Assembly (NCBI RefSeq): GCF_030269445.1
Contig: NZ_BSTJ01000017.1
Span: 1-64,000 of the forward strand
Origin: Actinoallomurus iriomotensis
GTDB taxonomy: Bacteria; Actinomycetota; Actinomycetes; Streptosporangiales; Streptosporangiaceae
DNA: 64,000 nt
Reading direction: 5' to 3'
Numbering within the stretch: position 1 is the stretch's first letter; every line of letters begins with the position of its first letter. Positions 43,463 through 52,771 of the stretch are shown in pieces. The translations under genes were made by a program, and so were the position numbers. The notes beneath the pieces are model-generated. The model did no database searches. It was not told the origin of the DNA and worked only from the letters and a program-made list of their open reading frames with translations.

Positions 43463-44647
43463 GTGACGAGGGTCCGCAAGGCAGCCACGGTCGGCCTGAT
43501 GACCCCGATGGCCGCCGCAGCGATCGCCGTCGGTCTCAGCCAGCCCGCGCATGCCGCCGAGTCGTGTCCGCCACTCGGGAGCGCGACCATCACGGCTCCT
43601 TCTGGGACCGTCACGGCGGGTTCGAGCGTTCACGTCGGTGCCCAGATCAGCGGCCTGATGCTGCTGAGGGCCCACTTGCAGATCTCCGGGCCCGGCCTGG
43701 ACCAGCAGGTCGGCAACAGCGTCATGTCCGGCAAGATCGAGGGCGACGTCACTGTTCCCAAAGCCGGTGCCTTCACGCTGGCGGTCATCGGCAACGGCAC
43801 CGGGTGCACGTACAAGACCGAGGGCTTCTCGGTGAAGGCGCGGCCATCGCCGGCGAAGTCGACGCACACCGCCGCGCCCAGCAAGACTCCCACCTCTGGC
43901 AGTGGCAGCAAGGGCAGCAACGGCACGTCGTCCGGTGCGGGTTCGCTGCCGACCGGAAACGTGGGCAACGGCGCCACGATCGGGAACAACCCGCTGAACG
44001 GCGCTTCACCGTTCAGCCTTCCGTCCGTCGCGCCCGACGGCTCCGGGCTGGGCTTCGAGTACCCCAGCCCTGAACCGCAGGTCGCTTCACCGCTGTCCCA
44101 GCCGGTCGCGCGGAACGTCTCCCAGACAACCCCGATCAAGTGGGGGCAGAGCCTCGCCATCGCGCTCGTGCTGCTGATCATCTCGGCGCACCTGGGCATG
44201 TGGTCCCGCCGCCAGCGCCTCGCCGCCGAAGGGGCACGCGCCATCGGCGGCGGCAAGCGGGCCGGCCGTGGAGGGCTGAAGGCCAAGCGCGGCAGGAGCC
44301 GGAAGGCCACCGCGACGATGGCTGCGACGGGTGTTCTCACCAAGCCGGTGGCCGATGAAGCCTCGTCGGCCGCGACGGGCTCCAGTGCGGTCGACTCTGA
44401 CACACCGTCCGCCGCGCTCAAGACCACCGATGCGTCGGGCACGGCCGAAGTGGCGGAGCCGTCCGACGCCGACACGCTCGATCTCGGTGAGCCCGTCGAC
44501 ACCGACCAGGTGCCCGACGAGGCGGAGACCGTCGACCAGGCCAACACCACCGATGGCCAGCAGGCGGACGGCACGGCGCCGGACGGGTCCGCCTCGCGCC
44601 GCCGCGGTTCGAGCCGTGGCTACCAAGGACGCCGCCGCCGTAACTGA
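43463..44647 (+). CDS. secreted, membrane-anchored surface protein with basic cytoplasmic tail
   Basis: A 394-residue protein of unknown function. Signal peptide VTRVRKAATVGLMTPMAAAA runs on to a likely AHA cleavage site. A beta-rich domain (about 35-125) has two cysteines that may form a disulfide, then a Ser/Gly/Pro linker, one transmembrane helix (SLAIALVLLIISAHLGMW, near 240-257) and a cytoplasmic tail. The tail has a Lys/Arg part, an acidic Thr/Asp/Ala-rich part and a basic end RRRGSSRGYQGRRRRN. GTG 43463 has AAGGGACGG upstream; GTG 43427 and ATG 43433 are in frame. It stands directly after the tad operon, so a link to the cell surface or pilus is possible. Confidence 0.7.
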   Translation: MTRVRKAATVGLMTPMAAAAIAVGLSQPAHAAESCPPLGSATITAPSGTVTAGSSVHVGAQISGLMLLRAHLQISGPGLDQQVGNSVMSGKIEGDVTVPKAGAFTLAVIGNGTGCTYKTEGFSVKARPSPAKSTHTAAPSKTPTSGSGSKGSNGTSSGAGSLPTGNVGNGATIGNNPLNGASPFSLPSVAPDGSGLGFEYPSPEPQVASPLSQPVARNVSQTTPIKWGQSLAIALVLLIISAHLGMWSRRQRLAAEGARAIGGGKRAGRGGLKAKRGRSRKATATMAATGVLTKPVADEASSAATGSSAVDSDTPSAALKTTDASGTAEVAEPSDADTLDLGEPVDTDQVPDEAETVDQANTTDGQQADGTAPDGSASRRRGSSRGYQGRRRRN

Positions 44648-45092
44648 GCCGTCCGACACGGCCAGAGCGGTTCAATCGGACCGGCCGTGGGTGGCTCCAC
44701 CGACTCGGTCGGTGAGCTGGAGGCGACGAGCTTCGGCCGGGTCATCCGAGCATGACGGGCAACGTCGTTGCAATCCGGACGCCCCGGGCCGCCTTGAGGC
44801 GCCGACCGGGCGAAAGCCCGGCTGTCGACCGGTTCCGGCGTTTCGGCAGGTGGCTGTCGGGTCGCCCAAGTGACCGGGCAGCGGGGTAGCCGCGGGCCGG
44901 TCGGTGCGGGTTTCTTGATTTCGGCCGAGGGTTGTTCAGTGCCTTTGGGCCCTGTGGTGGGTTTTAGCCAGCCGGTGCGAGGTTTCGGCCGGGGGCTGGT
45001 GAATGCCTTTGAGCCCTGAGGTGGGGTTGTAGCCAGCCGGTCCGCCGGTGCGGCCGGTTCTCCGTGCTCTGGCAAAGGCGAGCCGTGTCGGC
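44648..45092. other. non-coding stretch with repeats
   Basis: It holds a CCGGGC-GAAA-GCCCGG hairpin (44806-44821) and an imperfect tandem repeat of 71 and 65 bases (44903-44973, 44974-45038), both units ending AGCCAGCC. No gene is supported. Confidence 0.5.
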
Positions 45093-45120
45093 GTACTCCT
45101 ACAGATGCGTAGGCGAGTAC
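45093..45120. promoter_or_regulatory. palindromic operator candidate upstream of the SDR gene
   Basis: GTACTC-CTAC-agatgc-GTAG-gc-GAGTAC is an inverted repeat with a two-base asymmetry, 88 bases before the SDR start. Confidence 0.4.
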
Positions 45121-45207
45121 GGATAATCGTGCAGGCTCGTGGCTGCCCGGTCGATGTGCTGGCGATCGGTGGGCTGAGTGTCGGAGGTCCTATTTAGGCT
45201 GCCAGCC

Positions 45208-46002
45208 ATGGATCTTGAGCTCTCAGGGCGGCGCGTGCTGGTGTCGGCGAGCAGTAGTGGTATCGGCGCGGTGGTGGCTCGGCGGCTGGCCGATGAGAGA
45301 TGTGCGGTGCTGGTGCATGGCCGTGACGCCGCGCGGGCCACGGAGGTCGCCGACGGGGTGCGCGCTGAGGGTGGTGAGGCTGAGGTGGTGCTGGGCGACC
45401 TCACCGACGACAAGGCCGCTGCGGAGGTGGCCGCGCGGGCCCGCTCCTGGGGCGTGGACGTACTCGTGAACAACGCAGGGCCGTTCGTCGAGCACGACTG
45501 GGACACCGTCGAGCCGTCGGCGTGGCTGGATGCGATGAACGGCAACGTCGTCTCGGCGGTGCGGCTGATTCGCGCGCTCGTACCACCGATGCGCGAGCGC
45601 GGCTGGGGGCGGATCATCAATGTGGGAAGTCGTGCGGCGACGAGCCCGTTGCCGAACATGGTGGACTACTCGGCCGCGAAGGCCGCCGTGGTCAACATGA
45701 CCACCGGGCTGGCCCGTCACCTTGCCGGCTCGGGGATCACGGCGAACACCGTGAGCCCAGGTGTGATCGTCACCGAGGGCATGCGGCGGATGTTCGAGGA
45801 CCGCTCGGCGGCGCAGGGCCGACGCGCATCGTGGGCCGACCTGGAGCCGCAGGTGCTGGCCGAGTACGCGCCGAACCCCAGCGGAAGGCTCGGTACCGCG
45901 GACGATGTCGCAGCCGCGGTGGCCTTTTTGGCCAGTCCGCCGGCTGGTTACATCAACGGCATCGACCTGCGCGTCGACGGCGGCATTACCCCGGTTCCGT
46001 AA
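45208..46002 (+). CDS. short-chain dehydrogenase/reductase
   Basis: A 264-residue SDR. The cofactor motif is altered, VLVSASSSGIGAVVARRLAD (ASSSGIG in place of TGxxxGIG). NNAG is at NNAGPFVEHDWD, the catalytic serine in VGSRAATSPLPN, and Y-x-x-x-K in DYSAAKAAVVN. INGIDLRVDGGITPVP is the usual SDR end. NADP preference is suggested by HGRDAARA. The substrate is unknown. ATG 45208 follows TAGGCT (45195-45200) by 7 bases, so it is probably leaderless; GTG 45178 would precede this box. Confidence 0.88.
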   Translation: MDLELSGRRVLVSASSSGIGAVVARRLADERCAVLVHGRDAARATEVADGVRAEGGEAEVVLGDLTDDKAAAEVAARARSWGVDVLVNNAGPFVEHDWDTVEPSAWLDAMNGNVVSAVRLIRALVPPMRERGWGRIINVGSRAATSPLPNMVDYSAAKAAVVNMTTGLARHLAGSGITANTVSPGVIVTEGMRRMFEDRSAAQGRRASWADLEPQVLAEYAPNPSGRLGTADDVAAAVAFLASPPAGYINGIDLRVDGGITPVP

Positions 46003-46086
46003 AGCACGATCACCAAGCGAGGTATGTCACGGCAGCCGGCATGGTGATCACCTCTGCACGTTTTTCTGTACCAGGCGGTGGGGCTG

Positions 46087-46494
46087 TCAGGCGGACTGGT
46101 CGAAGAACGGGGACACCGGGTCGCGGTGGCCGGCGACCGGGATGTCGCTCGTCGTCTGGGGGACTCCGCCGCGGGCGCGGGCTCGGGCGAGTTCGCGCTG
46201 GAACTGCTGGCGTTCCATCTCCAGCGTGGTCAGCGACTCCTCATGCTCTTCCCGCAGTTCGCGAAGTTCGCGTCGGACGCGCATCGAGCGGCCCAGGGCC
46301 AGCGACGAGATCGTCAGGCCGATGACGAAGAAGATCGTGACGATGATGCCGGCGACGAAGACCTGGGCCTGCGACGTCACTCCGGGCACGTGCTGTCCGA
46401 ACACGCTGAGTGTCGCCGGGGCGGTGTTCTCGGCGATGATGCCGACGGCCACGCAGACGGCGGCGCCGGCCAGGATGAGGCCCACCAAGATCAT
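46087..46494 (-). CDS. small LapA-like membrane protein
   Basis: A 135-residue protein: two membrane helices (ILVGLILAGAAVCVAVGIIA and VFVAGIIVTIFFVIGLTISS) separated by a short loop (ENTAPATLSVFGQHV), then a charged coiled coil (RVRRELRELREEHEESLTTL) and a polar tail. The topology matches LapA/DUF1049 proteins, which take part in envelope assembly in other bacteria. It lies 75 bases upstream of the helicase stop, in the same direction as the helicase. Confidence 0.7.
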   Translation of the reverse strand: MILVGLILAGAAVCVAVGIIAENTAPATLSVFGQHVPGVTSQAQVFVAGIIVTIFFVIGLTISSLALGRSMRVRRELRELREEHEESLTTLEMERQQFQRELARARARGGVPQTTSDIPVAGHRDPVSPFFDQSA

Positions 46495-46569
46495 CGGACG
46501 TTATCCCCTCATCGGCGAGGAAACCGGTAAGACGTGACACCATCCAACCAAAGTGGCGATCCGGTCAAG

Positions 46570-48903
46570 TCATGATTCCTGGGGCGCCTGTTTCAGCAGA
46601 GCGTCGAGCAGGTCCAGCGCGCCGGCCTTGTCCAACGGCTCGTTGCCGTTGCCGCACTTGGGCGACTGGATGCATGACGGGCACCCGTGGTCGCACTCGC
46701 ACGCGGCGATGACCTCGCGAGTCGAGCGCAGCCACGACGCCGCGCGCTCGTAACCGCGCTCGGCGAAGCCCGCGCCGCCCTCGTGGCCGTCGTACACGAA
46801 GACCGTCATCCGCGAGGTGTCCGGGTGCAGCGCCGTCGACACGCCACCGATGTCCCAGCGGTCGCACGTCGCGAACAGCGGCAGCAGGCCGATGGAGGCG
46901 TGTTCGGCCGCGTGCGCCGAGCCGCCCACGTCGGCGTCGCCCAGGAACGACGTGTCCGGCAGCGTCCACCACACGGCCCGCGTACGGAGTGTGCGCGGCG
47001 GCAGGGTGAGCGGCCGTTCGCCGAGCACCTGGCCGCTCGCCAGCCGCCTCATCTGGTACGACACGACCTGCTGCGTCACCTCGACCGTGCCGAAGCACAG
47101 GGTCGCCTCGCCCCACGACGTCGAGCGCAGCGTCTCGAGGATGGAGATGTCCGTGACGTCGCGCGCGGTCGTCGTGTAGTCGGGGTCGGCGGCCTCGACC
47201 AGGGCGACGGAGTCGGAGAGGTCCAGGGTCCGCACGACGTACGTCTCGCCCTGATGCAGGTAGACCGCGCCCTCGTGGACCATCGTGTGCGCGGACGGCT
47301 CGTCGACCGTGCCCAGGAGGCGTCCGGTCGGCGCCTCCACCACCTGCACCGGTGGCCCGCCCGCGCCGCGGATGTCGGCCAGCTCGCTGGCGCGCTCCCG
47401 TTTCGTCCAGAACCAGCCCGCCGGGCGGTGCCGCAGCATGCCCCGGCGTACGAGGTCGGGCAGCACCTCGGCGGCCGACGGGCCGAACATCGGCAGGTCC
47501 GCCTCGGTGAGCGGCAGTTCGGCGGCGGCGGCGCACAGGTGCGGGGCCAGGACGTACGGATTGTCGGGGTCGAGGACCGTCGCCTCCACCGGCGTGCCGA
47601 AGATCGCCGACGGGTGGTGCACGAGGTAGGTGTCGAGCGGGTCGTCGCGGGCGATGAGCACGGCGAGCGCGTCCTGGCCGGCCCGGCCGGCGCGGCCCGC
47701 CTGCTGCCACAGCGACGCGCGCGTGCCCGGCCAGCCGCAGACGATCACCGAGTCGAGCCCGGACACGTCGACGCCGAGTTCGAGGGCGTTCGTCGAGGCG
47801 AGGCCCACCAGCGACCGCGAGCGCAGGGCCTTCTCCAGCGCGCGGCGTTCTTCGGGCAGGAAGCCCGCCCGGTACGCCGCGACCTGCGCGGGCAGTGACG
47901 GCGAGATCTCGGCCAGCGCCCGTTTGGCGCCCAGCGCGACCGACTCGGCGCCGCGCCGCGAGCGTACGAAGGCCAGGGTCTGGACGTCCTCGACCACGAG
48001 GTCGGCGAGCAGGTCGGCGGCCTCGGCGGTCGCCGTACGGCGTACCGGCGCGTCGTGCTCGCCGCGCAGTTCGGTCAGCGGTGGTTCCCACAGCGCGAAC
48101 GAGGTCGCGCCGCGCGGCGAGGCGTCGTCGCACACCTCCGCGACGGACACGCCCGTCAGGCGGGACGCGGCGGCGCCGGGCGAGGACGCGGTCGCCGAGG
48201 CGAGGATGAACACGGGCGTCGTGCCGTACCGCGCGCAGACCCGCCGCAGCCGCCGCAGCACCTGCGCGACGTGGGAGCCGAAGACACCGCGGTAGCCGTG
48301 GGCCTCGTCGACGATGACGTAGCGGAGGCGGCGCAGGTACGGGGCCCAACGGGCGTGTCCCGGCAGGACGGTGCGATGCAGCATGTCGGGATTGGTCAGT
48401 ACGTAGTTCGCGTACTGCCGGACCCACGTGCGGTCCTCGGGGGGCGTGTCGCCGTCGAAGGTCGACGCGCGCAGCTGGGCCAGCTTGAGCCCGCGCAGCG
48501 CGCGGAGCTGGTCGGCGGCCAGCGCCTTGGTCGGCGAGAGGTAGAGGACGGCGCCGCCGTCGAACACCGCGTCGAGGGCGGGCAGCAGGTACGCCAGCGA
48601 CTTGCCCGAGGCCGTACCGGTCGCGACGATCACCGAGGTGCCGTCGTGCGCGAGCTCCGCGGCGCGCACCTGGTGTTCGTAGGGACGCTCGATGCCCGCG
48701 TGGCGCAGGCGGTCGAGGAGCAGCCGGGGTGCCCACGAGGGCCACTCGGCGTGTCGTCCCTCGCGTGCCGGGACGTTCTCGACGTGGGTGATGCGCTCGC
48801 GGTTGCGCGGATCGTTCAGAAGCCGGCGCAGGACGTCGGACGTCGGCCGGGAGGGCGGCGTCCGCGTGCCGCTGGACTGCGAGGTGTCTATGGCCTGCGT
48901 CAC
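46570..48903 (-). CDS. DEAD/DEAH-box helicase with C-terminal cysteine cluster (MrfA/YprA type)
   Basis: A 777-residue SF2 helicase. ATGTASGKSLAYLLPALD is motif I, VIVDEAHGYRGVFGSH the DEAH motif, and SLVGLASTNALELGVDVSGL with QQAGRAGRAGQDALAVLI the C-terminal RecA-domain motifs. The DUF1998-type end has four cysteines in AACECDHGCPSCIQSPKCGN, the metal site of MrfA-like repair helicases. It probably unwinds DNA during repair of cross-links or bulky lesions. It corresponds to Rv3649, which also neighbours the tad-like genes. Confidence 0.92.
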   Translation of the reverse strand: MTQAIDTSQSSGTRTPPSRPTSDVLRRLLNDPRNRERITHVENVPAREGRHAEWPSWAPRLLLDRLRHAGIERPYEHQVRAAELAHDGTSVIVATGTASGKSLAYLLPALDAVFDGGAVLYLSPTKALAADQLRALRGLKLAQLRASTFDGDTPPEDRTWVRQYANYVLTNPDMLHRTVLPGHARWAPYLRRLRYVIVDEAHGYRGVFGSHVAQVLRRLRRVCARYGTTPVFILASATASSPGAAASRLTGVSVAEVCDDASPRGATSFALWEPPLTELRGEHDAPVRRTATAEAADLLADLVVEDVQTLAFVRSRRGAESVALGAKRALAEISPSLPAQVAAYRAGFLPEERRALEKALRSRSLVGLASTNALELGVDVSGLDSVIVCGWPGTRASLWQQAGRAGRAGQDALAVLIARDDPLDTYLVHHPSAIFGTPVEATVLDPDNPYVLAPHLCAAAAELPLTEADLPMFGPSAAEVLPDLVRRGMLRHRPAGWFWTKRERASELADIRGAGGPPVQVVEAPTGRLLGTVDEPSAHTMVHEGAVYLHQGETYVVRTLDLSDSVALVEAADPDYTTTARDVTDISILETLRSTSWGEATLCFGTVEVTQQVVSYQMRRLASGQVLGERPLTLPPRTLRTRAVWWTLPDTSFLGDADVGGSAHAAEHASIGLLPLFATCDRWDIGGVSTALHPDTSRMTVFVYDGHEGGAGFAERGYERAASWLRSTREVIAACECDHGCPSCIQSPKCGNGNEPLDKAGALDLLDALLKQAPQES

Positions 48904-49132
48904 TCCTTCTCATCGGAGCGGTTCGGCGTGTGGAGGTTTCCAGTCTGGCATCCTGGGCACAACGCTTTGAACCGCCGTCCGTGGTGCCCCCCAGGGCTCA
49001 CATGAGACCCGCGGCACGTGGGGGAAGTCGCCCTGTGTGCCGATTTCGTGTAGACACGGTGGCGGAGCGTGGTTGAATCACGGCGGGGTCCCGTGCCCCG
49101 ACTTTTATACGCGGTACGGCGCAGGAGGATCT

Positions 49133-49486
49133 GTGGACCTGAAGGTTAGCGACTACACCACTGACGATGACCTCACCGTCATCAACGTGGAGGGAGAGAT
49201 CGACGTCTACACCGCGCCGAAGCTCCGCGAGAAGCTCATCGACCTGGTGAACAAGGGGAAGTACCACCTCCTCGTTGACATGGAGAAGGTGGAGTTCCTC
49301 GACTCGACCGGTCTGGGCGTCCTCGTCGGTGGCCTCAAGCGGGTGCGGGCGCACGACGGATCCCTCGAGCTCGTCTGCACGCAGGAGCGCATCCTCAAGA
49401 TCTTCAGGATCACCGGCCTGACCAAGGTCTTCGGCATCTTCGACTCGGTCGACGACGCGCGAGAGAACCGCAAGAAGCAGAAGTAG
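49133..49486 (+). CDS. bldG: anti-sigma factor antagonist BldG
   Basis: A 117-residue STAS-domain protein. [20 protein letters not shown] contains the phosphorylatable S58. [11 protein letters not shown]-like (residues 21-30) and [20 protein letters not shown] are typical. AGGAGGAT lies just before the GTG. In Streptomyces BldG partners anti-sigma factors including the product of the next gene, ApgA, and governs sporulation and antibiotic production. The neighbours (helicase upstream, ApgA-like and hppA downstream) match SCO3550-SCO3547 as I recall. It is divergent from the helicase. Confidence 0.92.
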   Translation: MDLKVSDYTTDDDLTVINVEGEIDVYTAPKLREKLIDLVNKGKYHLLVDMEKVEFLDSTGLGVLVGGLKRVRAHDGSLELVCTQERILKIFRITGLTKVFGIFDSVDDARENRKKQK

Positions 49487-49493
49487 GCCGGGG

Positions 49494-49940
49494 ATGGCGC
49501 CCGAGATAGCCCCCAGGACAGCGACCGTCGAGCTCACCTTCAGCCCTCTGCCGGTGCACGTACGCACCGCGCGGCTCGTCGCCACCGCCGTCGCCCGGCG
49601 GGGCGGGGTGGAGGAGACCCTGCTCGACGAGGTACGGCTGGCGGTGGGTGAGGCCTGCTCGCGTGCGGTGGAGGCACACCAGCAACAGTGCCCCGCCGAG
49701 CCCGTCCGGGTGGAGCTGCGGGACGGGGCGGACCGTTTCGAGGTCGTGGTGACCGATCGCGTGCCCAACGACGACCCGGCCGCCGGAGGGACCCCTGAGG
49801 TCTCGCCCGACCTGGCCGAACTCAACGGCAACCTCAACCTGGGGTTCGCCGTGATCGCCGGGCTCGCCGACGATGTGAACATCTCCTCGACGCCGTCGGG
49901 TGTCGAGATAACGATGAGCTGGCCGGCCAAGAAGGATTGA
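49494..49940 (+). CDS. anti-sigma factor/histidine-kinase-fold ATPase (ApgA-like)
   Basis: A 148-residue RsbW-type protein. The N-box region reads LDEVRLAVGEACSRAVEAHQ, with arginine at the position of the usual Mg-binding asparagine. FEVVVTDRVPN replaces the DxGxG G1 motif, and NLGFAVIAGLADDVNISSTP is the G2 region. ATP binding may thus be weak or lost. It starts 8 bases after bldG and is probably cotranscribed, forming a partner-switching pair. Confidence 0.85.
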   Translation: MAPEIAPRTATVELTFSPLPVHVRTARLVATAVARRGGVEETLLDEVRLAVGEACSRAVEAHQQQCPAEPVRVELRDGADRFEVVVTDRVPNDDPAAGGTPEVSPDLAELNGNLNLGFAVIAGLADDVNISSTPSGVEITMSWPAKKD

Positions 49941-49950
49941 GTCGCCGACG

Positions 49951-49994
49951 AGAGCCCCTCCGGGCCGCGCACCGCCGCGGCCCGGAGGGGCTCT
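49951..49994 (+). terminator. terminator after bldG/apgA
   Basis: A perfect 19-bp stem (49951-49969 with 49976-49994), loop CACCGC, followed by TTGTGT. Confidence 0.92.
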
Positions 49995-50157
49995 TTGTGT
50001 TCGCCCGGCCACCCCCTGTAAAGGAGGTTTTCGGGTCGTGTGTATAATGTCCGTTTAAGCGGCCCAATATGATCACATTGGGTAAGGCGCATGGTCTACT
50101 GCGAATTGACTAATTTGCGAGGCGCGCGCCATTGACCTGGAAAGACGCCTTTACCTA

Positions 50158-50319
50158 ACACCTGCAGATTAAGGTCAGGTGTAGGTGACGTCACATCTCT
50201 ATCCCGATATCGTTAAGCAATCGAGCAGGCTTCTAATTCCGGCTACGCATGCGTAGACTCCCGGCACCATTGCCCGCCTGACGCGTGGTAATGGCCGGTC
50301 AGCCCTCGTAGGCGACCGG
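50158..50319 (+). promoter_or_regulatory. palindrome-rich hppA leader
   Basis: Four symmetric elements precede hppA: ACACCTG/CAGGTGT (50158-50182), GTGACGTCAC (50185-50194), CTACGCATGCGTAG (50243-50256, perfect) and a hairpin CCGGTC-a-GCC/GGC-GACCGG (50295-50319) that ends 15 bases before the ribosome binding site. They may be binding sites for regulators and a 5'-UTR structure; no known riboswitch class is recognised. Confidence 0.5.
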
Positions 50320-50345
50320 ACCTAACGCCCTGTCGAGGAGGATGC

Positions 50346-52757
50346 ATGTCTGGGCTTCATGTGCCCGCCCAGGCCAGTGCGGAATTGAATCTCGGCGGCA
50401 GCGACCTGACTCTGGTGGTCGTTGTCGGTGTGATCGCTCTGCTTGCGCTGGCCGTCGCCGGCGTCCTGGTCCGCGAGGTTCTCGCGGCGGGCCAGGGCAC
50501 CGAGAAGATGCAAGAGATCGCCGGAGCGGTGCAAGAAGGTGCGCTCGCGTACCTCAAGCGCCAGTTCCGTACGGTCGGTATCTTCGTGATCCTGATTCCC
50601 TTTCTGTTGCTCCTGTTGCCGGAGCACAAATGGGGAGTAAGGATCGGTAGATCGGTCTTCTTCGTCATCGGTGCGCTGTTCTCCGGCACTACGGGATTCA
50701 CCGGCATGTGGCTGGCGGTGCGCGGCAACGTCCGCGTGGCGGCGGCGGCTCGTGAGAACGGCGAGAAGCTCGCGATGCGGATCGCGTTCCGCACCGGCGG
50801 CGTCGCCGGCATGTTCACCGTCGGCCTGGGCCTGTTCGGCGCGGCCGTCGTCGTGCTCATCTACAAGGGCGACGCCCCTGCCGTGCTCGAAGGCTTCGGT
50901 TTCGGCGCCGCGCTGCTCGCGATGTTCATGCGTGTCGGCGGCGGTATCTTCACCAAGGCCGCCGACGTGGGCGCCGACCTGGTCGGCAAGGTCGAGCAGG
51001 GCATCCCCGAGGACGACCCGCGCAACGCCGCCACCATCGCCGACAACGTCGGTGACAACGTCGGTGACTGCGCCGGCATGGCGGCCGACCTGTTCGAGTC
51101 CTACGCCGTCACGCTGGTGGCGAGCCTCATCCTCGGCCGGGTCGCCTTCGGCACCGAGGGCCTGGTCTTTCCGCTGATCGTGCCGATGATCGGCGTGATC
51201 ACCGCGGTGATCGGCATCTTCGCGGTGGCGCCGCGGGCCAAGGACCGCTCGGGCATGAGCGCGATCAACCGCGGCTTCTTCATCTCCGCGATCATCTCCG
51301 CGATCCTCGTGGCCGTGGCGACGTTCTGGTACCTGCCGAGCTCCTTCGCCAAGATGCACGGTGTTGATTCGCAGGTCGCCGGTGACCCGCACCTGGCCGA
51401 CGTCGACCCGCGGTGGGTGGCGCTCGGTGCCGTGCTCGTCGGTATCGTTCTGGCCAGCGCGATCCAGCTGCTCACCGGCTACTTCACCGAGACCAACCGG
51501 CGCCCGGTCAAGGACGTCACCAACTCGGCCCGTACGGGCCCGGCGACGGTCATCCTGTCCGGTATCTCTCTCGGCCTCGAGTCGGCGGTCTACACGGCGC
51601 TGGTCATCGCGGCCGCCGTGTACGGCGCGTTCCTGCTCGGCTTCAGCAACACCACTCTGGCGCTGTTCGCGGTCGCGCTCGCCGGTACCGGCCTGCTGAC
51701 CACGGTCGGCGTGATCGTGTCCATGGACACCTTCGGCCCGGTCTCCGACAACGCGCAGGGCATCGCCGAGATGTCCGGTGACGTCGAGGGCGAGGCCGCG
51801 AGCGTCCTGGAGAGCCTCGACGCCGTCGGTAACACGACCAAGGCGATCACCAAGGGCATCGCGATCGCGACGGCCGTGCTCGCCGCGACCGCGCTGTTCG
51901 GCTCGTTCCGTACGACGATCGAATCCGAGCTCGCGAAGGTCAACAACCCCGACCATCCGATCAAGGATGTGCAGAAGGCGCTGGGCCCGGTCTTCCGTAA
52001 CTTCACCCTGAGCGTCGACAACCCGAACGTGCTGATCGGATTGATCATCGGCGCCTCGGTGGTGTTCCTGTTCTCCGGTCTGGCGATCATGGCGGTCGGC
52101 CGCGCGGCCGGACGCGTCGTGATGGAGGTGCGGAACCAGTTCCGTACCAAGCCCGGGATCATGGACTACACGGAGAAGCCGGACTACGGCCGGGTGGTCG
52201 CCATCTGCACCGCGGACGCCCAGCGCGAGCTGGCCACGCCGGCTCTGTTGGCGATCATGACGCCGATCGCGGTCGGCTTCGCACTCGGGTACGCGCCGCT
52301 GGGCGCCTACCTGGCCGGTGCAATCGCGGCGGGCGCCCTGATGGCGGTGTTCCTGTCCAACTCCGGTGGCGCGTGGGACAACGCCAAGAAGCTCGTCGAA
52401 GAGGGCAACCTCGGCGGCAAGGGCTCTGAGGCGCACTCGGCGACGGTCATCGGCGACACGGTCGGCGACCCGTTCAAGGACACCGCAGGCCCGGCGATCA
52501 ACCCGCTGATCAAGGTCATGAACCTGGTCGCCCTGCTGATCGCCCAGGCGGTCGTGACGTACGCGGCGAACGACGTGCTGCGGATCATCGTCACGGTGAT
52601 CGCCGTCGTGGTGATCGTCGGCGCGATCGTGATCTCCAAGCGCCGTGCGTCCTCGATCGAGGACGAGGGCGAGCCGGCCGAGGTGACCGGCGAGCCGGAC
52701 GCCGAGGGAGACGCGACCGAGGCGGACGAGGAGACGGCTTCCGCCAAGGCCTCCTGA
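50346..52757 (+). CDS. hppA: membrane-bound H+-translocating pyrophosphatase (K+-independent type)
   Basis: An 803-residue integral membrane protein with about 16 helices that couples pyrophosphate hydrolysis to proton export. GGGIFTKAADVGADLVGKVE and ATIADNVGDNVGDCAGMAAD are the pyrophosphate/Mg sites. K499 in VGNTTKAITKG occupies the position (A in K+-dependent enzymes) that marks the K+-independent class. VIGDTVGDPFKDTAGPAINP completes the active site. The C-terminus is a long acidic tail. GAGGAGG lies 4 bases before the ATG. It is transcribed alone between two terminators. Confidence 0.95.
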   Translation: MSGLHVPAQASAELNLGGSDLTLVVVVGVIALLALAVAGVLVREVLAAGQGTEKMQEIAGAVQEGALAYLKRQFRTVGIFVILIPFLLLLLPEHKWGVRIGRSVFFVIGALFSGTTGFTGMWLAVRGNVRVAAAARENGEKLAMRIAFRTGGVAGMFTVGLGLFGAAVVVLIYKGDAPAVLEGFGFGAALLAMFMRVGGGIFTKAADVGADLVGKVEQGIPEDDPRNAATIADNVGDNVGDCAGMAADLFESYAVTLVASLILGRVAFGTEGLVFPLIVPMIGVITAVIGIFAVAPRAKDRSGMSAINRGFFISAIISAILVAVATFWYLPSSFAKMHGVDSQVAGDPHLADVDPRWVALGAVLVGIVLASAIQLLTGYFTETNRRPVKDVTNSARTGPATVILSGISLGLESAVYTALVIAAAVYGAFLLGFSNTTLALFAVALAGTGLLTTVGVIVSMDTFGPVSDNAQGIAEMSGDVEGEAASVLESLDAVGNTTKAITKGIAIATAVLAATALFGSFRTTIESELAKVNNPDHPIKDVQKALGPVFRNFTLSVDNPNVLIGLIIGASVVFLFSGLAIMAVGRAAGRVVMEVRNQFRTKPGIMDYTEKPDYGRVVAICTADAQRELATPALLAIMTPIAVGFALGYAPLGAYLAGAIAAGALMAVFLSNSGGAWDNAKKLVEEGNLGGKGSEAHSATVIGDTVGDPFKDTAGPAINPLIKVMNLVALLIAQAVVTYAANDVLRIIVTVIAVVVIVGAIVISKRRASSIEDEGEPAEVTGEPDAEGDATEADEETASAKAS

Positions 52758-52771
52758 CGTAGGAGCGAGCG

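Noticed and set aside
50000-50345. Riboswitch in the hppA leader
   Set aside because: Hairpins and palindromes are present, but no sequence core of a known class could be recognised.
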